A model generated the notes under the pieces. It made no database searches. It was given only the letters and a program-made list of their open reading frames with translations, and was not told the DNA's origin. A DNA stretch of 63,399 nucleotides from Gammaproteobacteria bacterium (GTDB lineage: Bacteria; Pseudomonadota; Gammaproteobacteria; Pseudomonadales; Azotimanducaceae), in contig JAPPGA010000001.1 of NCBI GenBank assembly GCA_028821515.1, positions 1 to 63,399 of the forward strand. The letters run 5' to 3'. Below are positions 1 through 8,745 of this stretch, piece after piece; the first letter of the stretch is position 1, and each line of letters begins with the position of its first letter. The position numbers and the translations under genes were made by a program.

Positions 1-54
1 AAACCCGGACATTTTCAATTGTCAGAAACCGGCCACTTTCGGCTGACATTGACA
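1..54. mobile_element. Putative terminus of an IS21-family insertion sequence (runs off left edge)
   Basis: The first 54 bases are unlike the array and stop exactly where a CRISPR repeat resumes mid-unit. They hold two similar subterminal blocks, one starting CCGGACATTTTC and one CCGGCCACTTTC, each followed by a GTCA/GACA motif, and they end in CA. Multiple subterminal direct repeats and TG...CA ends are hallmarks of IS21-family elements. No transposase is in the window, so the family call is inference. Confidence 0.45.
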
Positions 55-71
55 CCGTGTGAGGGGGCGAC
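55..71 (-). repeat. Truncated CRISPR repeat at the leader-distal end
   Basis: These 17 bases match the last 17 bases (plus-strand reading) of the 33-bp repeat without a mismatch. The other 16 bases are replaced abruptly by the putative IS end. A clean truncation, rather than the gradual decay usual at trailer ends, points to an insertion or deletion, so the array may have continued further left. Confidence 0.85.
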
Positions 72-2761
72 TCAGAACGCGGCTACGCAACGCCTTCAAC
101 GCTCTGTTTCAATCCGCGCCCCCGTGTGAGGGGGCGACAGGTGGGGAATGCGACCTCGCACCCTTCGGGGGTGTTTCAATCCGCGCCCCCGTGTGAGGGG
201 GCGACGCGACATCGCGGCGATGGCCGCCATCCTCGGAAAGTTTCAATCCGCGCCCCCGTGTGAGGGGGCGACGATGCGTCATGAGTGGCAGGACGCACAC
301 TATAGAGTTTCAATCCGCGCCCCCGTGTGAGGGGGCGACATCGAGGCGGATGCGACCGCGGACGCCTACATCCGGTTTCAATCCGCGCCCCCGTGTGAGG
401 GGGCGACCCGAGCTGTCGGCCGAGATCCGCTGGCGCGGGGAGTTTCAATCCGCGCCCCCGTGTGAGGGGGCGACTTTCGAACACGTGGCGCAGGGCGTAG
501 TGGCGGTGTTTCAATCCGCGCCCCCGTGTGAGGGGGCGACACCGCAACGGACTCCTGCACATCGGCTACGGCCGGTTTCAATCCGCGCCCCCGTGTGAGG
601 GGGCGACACACGGACCACCCGGTCGCCGGCGGCGTTCAGTCGTTTCAATCCGCGCCCCCGTGTGAGGGGGCGACTCGCGCGGGCCGCGGCGTGGGCGTGG
701 ATGTTCAAGTTTCAATCCGCGCCCCCGTGTGAGGGGGCGACCTTCGACAACATCGCGCTGTTCGTGATGGGCGAGTTTCAATCCGCGCCCCCGTGTGAGG
801 GGGCGACTACCGCCCGGTGCGGATCGCGATGGACCAGACCGGTTTCAATCCGCGCCCCCGTGTGAGGGGGCGACGTGCTGGCGTCGCTCGTGCCGCTCGG
901 CCTGCGCGTGTTTCAATCCGCGCCCCCGTGTGAGGGGGCGACCTGCAATTTCATCGTCGACCGCGACATGAGCCGCGTTTCAATCCGCGCCCCCGTGTGA
1001 GGGGGCGACTCCCGTGACAAATGTTTCCCACGACATTCAGTCGTTTCAATCCGCGCCCCCGTGTGAGGGGGCGACCACCGCGAGCGATTCGGTGTCGTTT
1101 GAAATCACGGTTTCAATCCGCGCCCCCGTGTGAGGGGGCGACTCGCGCGCGCCGCCGCGTGGGCGTGGATGTTCAAGTTTCAATCCGCGCCCCCGTGTGA
1201 GGGGGCGACGACGCGACGCTCGCCGCCGGGACGCCGGCCGCCGGCGTTTCAATCCGCGCCCCCGTGTGAGGGGGCGACGCGTGGGAGCCGGGCTCGCCGT
1301 TGTCGCCGACCTTGTTTCAATCCGCGCCCCCGTGTGAGGGGGCGACACCACTCGTGCGCGTGGTCCTCCGCCCAGGAGCGGTTTCAATCCGCGCCCCCGT
1401 GTGAGGGGGCGACGATTCAGGACGCGCCCCGCCTCTGCGAACGAGATGTTTCAATCCGCGCCCCCGTGTGAGGGGGCGACGTCCACTTAGCGTTGACGAT
1501 GCTCTGAATGCCGGCGTTTCAATCCGCGCCCCCGTGTGAGGGGGCGACGTATCCGGACGCCGAGCTATGGCGGGAGGTGGCGTTTCAATCCGCGCCCCCG
1601 TGTGAGGGGGCGACGTTCCAGCCGGACGAGGCCGACTACCGGGGCCAGTTTCAATCCGCGCCCCCGTGTGAGGGGGCGACGCGACATGCGCCCATGCATC
1701 GCATATGCATACGACGTTTCAATCCGCGCCCCCGTGTGAGGGGGCGACGTCCCATCTCCTGGCCGTGATCCGGATTCTGTGGCGTTTCAATCCGCGCCCC
1801 CGTGTGAGGGGGCGACTCGCGTGCGACACCTCGGTGCGCTTCCAGGGGCAGTTTCAATCCGCGCCCCCGTGTGAGGGGGCGACTCCCGGACCAGTCGTTG
1901 GACCGCGCCGTCCAGACGTTTCAATCCGCGCCCCCGTGTGAGGGGGCGACGCGATCTGCTGCGGAGCCTGAACGTGCCGCTCAAGTTTCAATCCGCGCCC
2001 CCGTGTGAGGGGGCGACGCGACAGGTCCGGCCACATCGCGATCAGCGCGTGGTTTCAATCCGCGCCCCCGTGTGAGGGGGCGACGACGGCGCGCAGCTGG
2101 CCGCGACGCTTCGGCGGGGTTTCAATCCGCGCCCCCGTGTGAGGGGGCGACCGTAGATCCCGAGCAGCGGCGGGCGACTGACCCGGTTTCAATCCGCGCC
2201 CCCGTGTGAGGGGGCGACATCTCGACGGCCAAAAACGAATCGCCGTAGAAGTCGTTTCAATCCGCGCCCCCGTGTGAGGGGGCGACAGCTGGCGTACGGG
2301 TCGAAGCAGCCGCTCAACTCGTTTCAATCCGCGCCCCCGTGTGAGGGGGCGACACGCTGCGGGAAGGCGGGCAGACGCTGACCGACGACGTTTCAATCCG
2401 CGCCCCCGTGTGAGGGGGCGACCAGAGGACGAGGCGCTGCCGTAGATCGCGATGGCGTTTCAATCCGCGCCCCCGTGTGAGGGGGCGACCCTCCGACGCG
2501 TGGCGCCCGCCGACCGCCTGCTTGTTTCAATCCGCGCCCCCGTGTGAGGGGGCGACCGGCCTCTCGGACCACGAGTACTCGATCAAGAACCGGTTTCAAT
2601 CCGCGCCCCCGTGTGAGGGGGCGACTCGGCACGTCGGGATCGATGCGCTCCGGCGACGTGTTTCAATCCGCGCCCCCGTGTGAGGGGGCGACCGCAGAGG
2701 ACGATGAGCTGCCGTAGATCGCGATGGCGTTTCAATCCGCGCCCCCGTGTGAGGGGGCGAC
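55..2761 (-). CRISPR. Type I-C CRISPR array, 40 full repeats plus one truncated repeat
   Basis: Forty 33-bp repeats start at 106, 173, 240, 307 and so on to 2729, with 33-36-nt spacers. Read in the cas direction (minus strand) the repeat begins GTCGCCCCCTCACACG and ends GGATTGAAAC. CGCCCCC/GGGGGCG forms a 7-bp stem and GGATTGAAAC the usual I-C 3' handle. No repeat I read carries a substitution. The leader side is at 2762, so the newest spacer is 2693-2728. Two pairs of near-identical spacers occur: 675-708 with 1143-1176, and 2423-2456 with 2693-2728. Processing would be by Cas5c. Confidence 0.99.
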
Positions 2762-2944
2762 GGGACGACTCTATCTGATTGTTAATAAACGTCAAAACTG
2801 CGACGTTCCGCGAACGTGATCCCCATACCAGTCCGAGTGTTCGCAACCACCACGTCGATCACGCCAGTCACGTCGCAAAATCAAACAGTTGCCGGATTTG
2901 CGAACCGGCTGGCAATTCAATGTTTGCTTCACGTTCGCGCGTCA
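2762..2944 (-). promoter_or_regulatory. CRISPR leader between cas2 and the array
   Basis: This 183-bp non-coding, AT-richer stretch lies between the cas2 stop and the first repeat, the expected leader position. It contains a perfect inverted repeat ACGTTC-CGC-GAACGT at 2803-2817 and a second pair, GTTCGCAA (2839-2846) with TTGCGAAC (2898-2905). Another CACGTTCGCG occurs near 2930. The array promoter and integration-anchoring sequences should be here, but I cannot assign -10/-35 boxes with confidence. Confidence 0.75.
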
Positions 2945-3238
2945 TCAAACAACGAGCGGACCATCGGGATCATACGATGGTTTCGAACCAACATGCTCAA
3001 TTCGAGAGCGCCAGTTGGCTCCGAGTCGGTAGAAGCGCAAGCTGTCGACATCGGCATCGACTTCGTTCATGAGCCGCGCACGCAGCGTGGTCCATTGGGC
3101 TGGGTCGACTTGACACTCGAAAACCGAGTATTGAACTCGTTGTCCGAAATCCCTACAGAGTCGCGCGACCCGCCGGAGCCGTCGCTGGCCCGCTGCATCC
3201 TTGGTGGAAACGTCGTAAGTCACTAGCATCAACACCAT
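2945..3238 (-). CDS. cas2: CRISPR-associated endoribonuclease/adaptation protein Cas2 (type I-C)
   Basis: This 97-residue protein has the Cas2 start MLVTYDVST, whose Asp ends the first ferredoxin-like strand. The C-terminal RFYRLGANW region and the Asp-Pro-Leu-Val tail also fit the I-C subfamily. Cas2 dimers bridge two Cas1 dimers in the spacer-integration complex. It is the last gene of the cas operon, 6 bp after cas1, and its stop directly abuts the leader. The length is normal. Confidence 0.97.
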   Translation of the reverse strand: MVLMLVTYDVSTKDAAGQRRLRRVARLCRDFGQRVQYSVFECQVDPAQWTTLRARLMNEVDADVDSLRFYRLGANWRSRIEHVGSKPSYDPDGPLVV

Positions 3239-3244
3239 CAGCCC

Positions 3245-4285
3245 CTATCGCCAAAGAAACGGCGGATAACCGTCAACATCGCCTCGTAGATGCCGAGCCA
3301 TCAAGTTGGCTTGAACAAAGGGTACGAGACCAATCGTCGTCTTCTCCCGAAGGAAGGGATGCACAAGCTCGTCTTTCTTGCGGTTCTGGTAGGCCACCAA
3401 CACCTTCTTGCGGGCCTCTTCTCGCATCGTCACCGATCCAGTCACGGCGGTTTCGAAGTCGCTGGCCGCAAGCTGACGTCGATTGATCAGAGACAGCGCG
3501 AGACGGTCTGCCAGCACGGGACGAAATTCCTCCATCAGGTCGAGCGCAAGACTCGGCCGTCCTGGCCGTTCGCGATGGAGGAAACCCACGGCGGGATCAA
3601 GACCAACCGTCTCCAACGCCGAGCGATAGTCGAGGACCAGCAGCGAGTACAGGAATGACAACAATGCGTTGACGGGATCAAGCGGCGGACGGCGCGAGCG
3701 GCGACAAAAAGCAAAGGTCCGTTCATAGCTTCGCACCAAGTCGTTGAACACCGCGTAGTAGGCACGGGCTGCCTCACCTTCAATTCCGCGCAGCACATCG
3801 ATGGCCTGCGGGATGGCGCTTCGCCGGGCCGCGTCACTCATGCGGCGCTCGCAAGTTCTCAGCCGGGCGGAAACTTCAGGCGGACTGTGTGCGCCGTGGT
3901 CACGCAGTGCACGGCGCACGACGGTTCGTTGATTCAGCAGCTTTCCGGTAACGATGTGGCCGGCTATCGCCGCCGTCCGTTCAGCGGTATCGGCAGCGCG
4001 GTACTGGCTTCGGCGCAACAGCACGTTACCGGAGACCGGCCCTTCGATACGCGCCAGAAAACGTCCGTTGCGACCCATCATGCTGATGCGTACACCACGT
4101 TCAGCACAGTGGCCCACCAATGATGGAGTAACGCCTATCGAGCCGATGCAGACAATGCTACCCAATAGATGCACCGGCACACGGCCTAGTTCGACACCGT
4201 GAGCCTTGACTACCGCGTTCTCCCCGTCCTTGTGCAACCAAGCATTTTCCGTCGTCACATAAAGCGTATTCAGATGTCGGCGCAC
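3245..4285 (-). CDS. cas1: CRISPR-associated integrase Cas1 (type I-C)
   Basis: This 346-residue protein is a typical I-C Cas1 and catalyses insertion of new spacers at the leader end. The signature regions are present: GIEGEAARAYY near residues 167-177 (Glu ligand), GFLH near 234-237 (His ligand), and ALDLMEEFRP near 247-256 (Asp/Glu ligands). The N-terminal half is the beta-rich dimerisation domain. It lies 6 bp after cas4 and 6 bp before cas2, so the adaptation genes are one transcription unit. All catalytic residues are retained, in line with the many intact spacers. Confidence 0.97.
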   Translation of the reverse strand: MRRHLNTLYVTTENAWLHKDGENAVVKAHGVELGRVPVHLLGSIVCIGSIGVTPSLVGHCAERGVRISMMGRNGRFLARIEGPVSGNVLLRRSQYRAADTAERTAAIAGHIVTGKLLNQRTVVRRALRDHGAHSPPEVSARLRTCERRMSDAARRSAIPQAIDVLRGIEGEAARAYYAVFNDLVRSYERTFAFCRRSRRPPLDPVNALLSFLYSLLVLDYRSALETVGLDPAVGFLHRERPGRPSLALDLMEEFRPVLADRLALSLINRRQLAASDFETAVTGSVTMREEARKKVLVAYQNRKKDELVHPFLREKTTIGLVPFVQANLMARHLRGDVDGYPPFLWR

Positions 4286-4291
4286 AGCTGA

Positions 4292-4933
4292 TCAATCCTC
4301 GATGGCCTTCGCCAGCCATTGCACAACCTTGGCGCTGCGGTGCAGCCTACGCGGTTGACACACATCCTTTAACGAACATGCGTTGCACTTTCGCGCCTCA
4401 TACTCTGGCGGTGGCGTTTCGTCATCCAAGAGCATTTGTCGTGTTTCCACCGCCACGCGCTCCGTGAGCTCCCGCAGCGCAGCATCGAAGGCGACGACCT
4501 TTCGCCGCCGGTTGCGGCCATAGAACAAGGCACCCTCGATCACCGAAACATCCAACATTTCTTCGAGACACATCGCTTGCGCACAGAGTTGCACCTCGTC
4601 GGCACGATGCGCCTTGGGCCTGCCGCGCTTGTATTCGACAGGATACGGCGGTTCGGTAGCATGCATCTCCACGACGTCGGCAACACCGGTGACACCCAGT
4701 CGCAGCGAGCGCAAGGGTACGCTTCGGGCTGTCGTCAGACCGCCTCTACGCTCTCGACCTCTCGTGTCAACACGCTCATGCAGGACTCGTCCCTCTGCGG
4801 TGAACCGATTCTCGGCCCACTGCTTTTCGTTATGGATGAGTGCACATTGGCGCGGACAATAGAGCATGTGCTGAAGCGCCGATATCGGCACCAACTCGTC
4901 CTCGCCGATTAACTCGACAGGCATTTCCGCCAT
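4292..4933 (-). CDS. cas4: CRISPR-associated exonuclease Cas4
   Basis: This 213-residue RecB-like nuclease trims prespacers and helps select the PAM. C26 (in YCPRQC) and C183, C186 and C192 (in KCNACSLKDVC) would hold a 4Fe-4S cluster. The nuclease core is visible as GVADVVEM (D86), YPVEYKRGRPK (E100, K102) and the QLCAQ motif near 115. It sits between cas7 and cas1 with 6-bp gaps on each side, the standard I-C order. Confidence 0.96.
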   Translation of the reverse strand: MAEMPVELIGEDELVPISALQHMLYCPRQCALIHNEKQWAENRFTAEGRVLHERVDTRGRERRGGLTTARSVPLRSLRLGVTGVADVVEMHATEPPYPVEYKRGRPKAHRADEVQLCAQAMCLEEMLDVSVIEGALFYGRNRRRKVVAFDAALRELTERVAVETRQMLLDDETPPPEYEARKCNACSLKDVCQPRRLHRSAKVVQWLAKAIED

Positions 4934-4939
4934 CGATAT

Positions 4940-5869
4940 TCAGATCCTGTCCATAACCTCAATGCCATTCGGCAGATTGCCGTCGTCGACGTGAACCGCG
5001 TAGTCAACGTAGGCGCGAGCTGGCGGTAGATTATGGGCGAGGCGGTCACCGGGTTCATGCTCTTCGCCTTCGAACACACGGTTGACCGTCACCCGCTCGA
5101 ACAGTCGGTGCGCTGGCGCGTTGCCGAGTGCGCTGTCGTGTTTGAACAGGACCAGTCGGCGCGCCGTCATTTCTCCGCGTGCTGCGGACCGGTCGTGGTC
5201 GAACATCTGTTCGAGAGCCGTCCACAGCAGTTCGAGGTCGTCCTCGGAGAAGCCAGTGCCTTTGCCGCCAGCGAGGCAGGCAGACACATATCCGTGTGCC
5301 CGATATAGACCATAGGGAACGATGTGCTTTCTCCCCATCGTGCGAATGTCGCCTTTGGACTCTGCGTCGGCTTTAGTCGTCGCTGCCATCCGGGTGATTG
5401 AAACCTCCAATGGGAGTATCGGGTCAATGGAGCGAGCAAAGGCGAATTGCACCGGACCGCGCACTTGGCCGCAGTTGGCACCCCTGGTGGACATCACGGC
5501 ACCAAAGGTCCGGACGTCAAAGAAGTTCGCACACATCCATTGAGTGATCTCCCAAGCCTTCTCCTGGTCCTTGGGAAGCCTCTCTCGATCCCTGTCAGAT
5601 GCATCGGGAATGATCGCGTCCCAAGCCCGTTTCTGCTGGAGTTCCAATATGGCGCGCTCAGCGACAAAGATCTCGTGTCCGGGTGCATCACCCTTGGTCA
5701 TCGCGACGAAATTGCGCACCTTGCGCTTGAGGCATACGTCGGAAACCAGCCCCTGATTCGTCTCAGGATCGAGTCGAGGAAGGTTGCCGGCATCCGGATC
5801 ACCGTTGGGGTTCCCGTTTGTGACGTCGAACAAATAGACGAAGTCGTACCGGTTATTGAGTGCTGTCAT
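4940..5869 (-). CDS. cas7: Cascade backbone subunit Cas7 (Csd2), type I-C
   Basis: This 309-residue protein forms the helical backbone that coats the crRNA spacer. It opens with the RRM-like strand YDFVYLFDV followed by NGNPNGDPDAG, the family signature, and has GRKHIVPYGLYRAHGY in the middle and a Csd2-type C-terminus. Length is as expected. It begins 3 bp after the cas8c stop, so it is co-translated with the other Cascade genes. Confidence 0.96.
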   Translation of the reverse strand: MTALNNRYDFVYLFDVTNGNPNGDPDAGNLPRLDPETNQGLVSDVCLKRKVRNFVAMTKGDAPGHEIFVAERAILELQQKRAWDAIIPDASDRDRERLPKDQEKAWEITQWMCANFFDVRTFGAVMSTRGANCGQVRGPVQFAFARSIDPILPLEVSITRMAATTKADAESKGDIRTMGRKHIVPYGLYRAHGYVSACLAGGKGTGFSEDDLELLWTALEQMFDHDRSAARGEMTARRLVLFKHDSALGNAPAHRLFERVTVNRVFEGEEHEPGDRLAHNLPPARAYVDYAVHVDDGNLPNGIEVMDRI

Positions 5870-5872
5870 AGT

Positions 5873-7657
5873 TTAGTCCTCGTCGATTCCAGTATCCCCA
5901 CCTTCGCTGTCGCGATCTGAGGCGACACGCCGGGTTGCCCTCTGGTGGTGGTACCCGATAGCAAAACGCCCCTGCTCCTCAAGACGCAGACTCCGCGGAA
6001 AGTCCGTATCCAGGCCACTCACAATCAAGTCGATCTCCCGGTCAAACCAGTGAGCGAGTCCACCCTTTTCGCTCTTTCGGAGCGATGCAAGGTGATTCGC
6101 CGAGCTGCGTTCAAGCAACGGAAAGACGGACGCTGGTGTAGCCGAAGCCGCCCCAAAGTAGCGATCCTTGATGGTCGTGTTGACGTTGCCGAGCGCGGCG
6201 CGTTGCACGCTCTCGTACACGGCAAACAACCGACCGAGCCGGTAGGCCACGTTCTTCTCATCGGGGTTCAGGCTCATGGGAACATCCTCTTCTTCAAATC
6301 CCAAGCGATAGTCACGGGCAAGGCAACCTTTACAGATAGCAACGCGTCTCCCATTGATGTCCTTGTCCGCACGCATCCGGGCAACCAGGGCCGCAAGTAG
6401 CGAGTGCGGATAGCGACCACCGGTGAGAATCGCTCGCATCAAAGCGCCGCCAAGAGCGGGTGGTATGTTGGCCGACCGACGTTGCGCAGCCGTTTCAAGC
6501 AACAAGCGCCATACAGCGGGGGGTGTTGTCCAGGGCGATGGTTCAAGTCGCATGTCACGCCAATGCTCGCCTATTCGACGCGCAATCGACCCGATACTAC
6601 CTTCGTACCAGAAACGAACCGATAGCCGGGCAGCGTTGGGGGCCAGGCCGAGCACGAAAAACCGGGTGTTTTCGTTCACTCCAGGTTGAACATCGGCCAG
6701 CGGGCGGCCGTCGGCAACCGCACTGAGCTTGTCGGCCACCTTCACGGCTTCCTCCGCATCCGTTGGTACTTCGGGCTCCGCAAGGATCGAAAACAGGTCT
6801 TCGGCAGCTTCAGCTTCCGCTTCGACTCCAGCCGCCTCCGCCCAGAACACCGTAGTCGCATCGCCTATCTGTATGTTCCGACTGCTCGCCCGAGCGAGTA
6901 GCGTGTTCAATGTAGTCGTGTAGGCAAACACCGCTTGTTCCGAGATTGGGGCGTTGTTTCCTTGCCGCCGCCCGAACGACTCGAAGGCACCGAGATTGAA
7001 GGACACCAGAGATGCTCCGGAAGACTGCGCTCCCTTTACGCCCTTGATCTTTGGATGGAGCCTTTGTACTGGCCCGAGCTCGCCTGTCACAAGACAATGT
7101 CCTTCGGCCTGATCTTGTGCTGCAAGATGGTCCTGCCAGACGTGTCTCGCTGCTGGTCGTTCGTGTATGAATCTCCGATCACCGTCGAACCTGAAAACGA
7201 TGTTCGTATCCAGCATGTCGTTGGCACGAGCCAGGTTGCCGAAGTCCTCAACGTTCCACTTCTCAAGGAAGGCAAGGAGCGCATTGAGTCCCGAATCGTC
7301 CGTCCCTGCCAGCAACCGGAGGTGTAGCTGCCTGAAATCAGCGTGTTCACCGCGTTGCGCTGGAATTGGTGTTTTCGAGTTTCGGTCGCTCTTCACACCG
7401 AGCACATACGCAGTCTTGTCCCACAAGAAATTGGAGACGACGTTTGCTGCGCGGATGGCTGGTCGAGGCACCAGGCGCCGCGATGGTCGCGGTGTCTTCC
7501 CCGACGTGTCGCGCAGATCCAGTACGTCGACAACTTCACCGTTCCTCGACAGCACGATGCCGAAAGAGACAGCCTCGAAGGAGTAGCCGTACTCCGGTGC
7601 TTTGTCGTTCGCAACAAGCCGATCATAGTGCCCGACGAGTGCCTGCAGGATGCTCAC
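5873..7657 (-). CDS. cas8c: Cascade large subunit Cas8c (Csd1), type I-C
   Basis: At about 594 residues this is the I-C large subunit, which recognises the PAM and recruits Cas3; in I-C an internal start often also yields a small Cas11-like subunit. The start chosen is GTG at 7657, giving SILQALVGHYDRL, because this GTG overlaps the cas5 stop by four bases (GTGA) and matches the conserved N-terminus. The frame stays open upstream but that part is cas5 read out of frame. Family features include the early DLRDTSGKTPRP stretch and AYRLGRLFAVYE towards the C-terminus. Confidence 0.95.
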   Translation of the reverse strand: MSILQALVGHYDRLVANDKAPEYGYSFEAVSFGIVLSRNGEVVDVLDLRDTSGKTPRPSRRLVPRPAIRAANVVSNFLWDKTAYVLGVKSDRNSKTPIPAQRGEHADFRQLHLRLLAGTDDSGLNALLAFLEKWNVEDFGNLARANDMLDTNIVFRFDGDRRFIHERPAARHVWQDHLAAQDQAEGHCLVTGELGPVQRLHPKIKGVKGAQSSGASLVSFNLGAFESFGRRQGNNAPISEQAVFAYTTTLNTLLARASSRNIQIGDATTVFWAEAAGVEAEAEAAEDLFSILAEPEVPTDAEEAVKVADKLSAVADGRPLADVQPGVNENTRFFVLGLAPNAARLSVRFWYEGSIGSIARRIGEHWRDMRLEPSPWTTPPAVWRLLLETAAQRRSANIPPALGGALMRAILTGGRYPHSLLAALVARMRADKDINGRRVAICKGCLARDYRLGFEEEDVPMSLNPDEKNVAYRLGRLFAVYESVQRAALGNVNTTIKDRYFGAASATPASVFPLLERSSANHLASLRKSEKGGLAHWFDREIDLIVSGLDTDFPRSLRLEEQGRFAIGYHHQRATRRVASDRDSEGGDTGIDED

Positions 7658-8325
7658 GCCTTGACCTCCGCAGAGTCCAGCGGTGGAACTTCGATCGCAC
7701 CATGCTGCAGCTTGGCGCGAAAGTAGCGGGCGGCCATCCCGTGGGCGTAATCGATGTCGTGCAGCATCCACCCTAGATCCCTGTTCTGCTGCTCGTCGGG
7801 CAGATAGGACTGAGGCATCTGATCAGTGACCAAGGCGAAGTCGGCAGCGAATTCACGCGTGCCGAGATAAGGTCGGTGGAAACACTGGCCCTTGGCTGCG
7901 CGACGGTTGAACATCGACAGGTGTTTGGCTTCGGTATCGTCGGCTTGGGCGTCATCCGTCAGCATAAAGTGCGCATCGATGACATAAGCCACATCACGCA
8001 ACAAGGTGGTGGCGCGTTGCTGTCGGTCGTCCTCAATGACAGCGCGCAAGCTTTCTGTCGCACCGCTTCTCATGGCTCTGCGGACGCTTCCTGTCGATAT
8101 CTTGTGGCCGAGCTCGTTTCGGCGCAGGTTCTCGAACCGTATGGGATTCAACACGTGAATGCGGTCGACCACCCACCGAATGGCCGGCTTCCAGTGGATT
8201 GCCTCCAACACGCCTCGAGCTGCGGAAGGCGTCATAGCGTCGTAAGACACGCGCTCGACCTTCATCTCGGGGCGGGTGAAGCAGGCGTAATCGCCCCAAA
8301 CATGCAGCCTTACTCCGAACGCCAT
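7654..8325 (-). CDS. cas5c: Cas5c, crRNA-processing endonuclease and Cascade subunit
   Basis: This 223-residue protein starts MAFGVRLHVWGDYACFTRPE, the Cas5c N-terminus with the RRM fold and conserved RPEMKVERVSYD. A GGGGGA ribosome-binding site 7-8 bases upstream supports ATG at 8325 over an in-frame ATG 21 bases earlier. In I-C systems Cas5c replaces Cas6: it cuts the repeat hairpin and stays on the crRNA 5' handle. It is the first gene of the main cas operon and overlaps cas8c by four bases. Confidence 0.96.
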   Translation of the reverse strand: MAFGVRLHVWGDYACFTRPEMKVERVSYDAMTPSAARGVLEAIHWKPAIRWVVDRIHVLNPIRFENLRRNELGHKISTGSVRRAMRSGATESLRAVIEDDRQQRATTLLRDVAYVIDAHFMLTDDAQADDTEAKHLSMFNRRAAKGQCFHRPYLGTREFAADFALVTDQMPQSYLPDEQQNRDLGWMLHDIDYAHGMAARYFRAKLQHGAIEVPPLDSAEVKA

Positions 8326-8427
8326 TGTATTTCCCCCGCTTCGCAATGCGACTCTCGCAAACGAAATGAACCAATGGTAAGTTGATCGGGTTTCACAACC
8401 TCACGGGTTTGAATCGAGGGAGCTGTC
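8326..8427. promoter_or_regulatory. Divergent intergenic region between cas5c and the hicB-like gene
   Basis: These 102 bp separate two divergently read genes and must hold the promoter of the Cascade/adaptation operon (leftward) and of the hicB-like gene (rightward), unless cas5c is read through from cas3. A GAGGGAG Shine-Dalgarno sequence sits at 8415-8421 for the rightward gene. I do not see unambiguous promoter boxes. Confidence 0.5.
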
Positions 8428-8745
8428 TTGAACCTCACGTTGCGATGTTATGCCAGAGAGTGTGATGGGCAATGGTATGCGATCTGCACGGATCTCGACA
8501 TCGCTGCCGACGGCGCATCATTCCAAGATGCGAAGGCGTCGTTGGCTACCTGCATCGAACTGTACCTGGAAGGCATTCAGGAGACGCCAACTGACGAGCA
8601 GCAGCGCCTCCTGAACCGCAAAGCGCCGTGGGATGTGTGCGCCAGAATGGCCGTATTGTCGTGGTGGGAAGGCCTTCGTCGCCATGACAGCGGATTTCGT
8701 GGATTCGTACTGCAACCCCCTTCTCCCGTACCAGTCAATGCCTAA
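8428..8745 (+). CDS. HicB-like antitoxin-fold protein
   Basis: This 105-residue protein starts at TTG, chosen because GAGGGAG lies 7 bases upstream. Residues 1-50 match the HicB partial RNase H fold: alternating strands, then DGQWYAICTDLDIAADG and an Ala/Glu helix ending IELYLEGI. The remaining 55 residues show no recognisable ribbon-helix-helix or HTH DNA-binding domain, which classical HicB antitoxins carry. It faces the hicA-like gene and their stops overlap by four bases. It interrupts the cas locus between cas5c and cas3. Confidence 0.75.
   Translation: MNLTLRCYARECDGQWYAICTDLDIAADGASFQDAKASLATCIELYLEGIQETPTDEQQRLLNRKAPWDVCARMAVLSWWEGLRRHDSGFRGFVLQPPSPVPVNA

Noticed and set aside
109-2683. 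Long open frames through the CRISPR array on both strands, with repeated Pro/Arg-rich peptides
   Set aside because: They arise because the 33-bp repeat plus about 34-bp spacer has few stops; each peptide is the translated repeat, with no ribosome sites or codon bias of genes.
5873-7771. Longer cas8c beginning at an ATG at 7771
   Set aside because: The extra 38 codons lie within cas5c and read as an out-of-frame shadow; GTG at 7657 overlaps the cas5c stop and starts the conserved domain.
2945-8325. Absence of cas6 as a sign of an incomplete system
   Set aside because: In type I-C systems Cas5c does the repeat cleavage, and all other I-C genes are present and intact.
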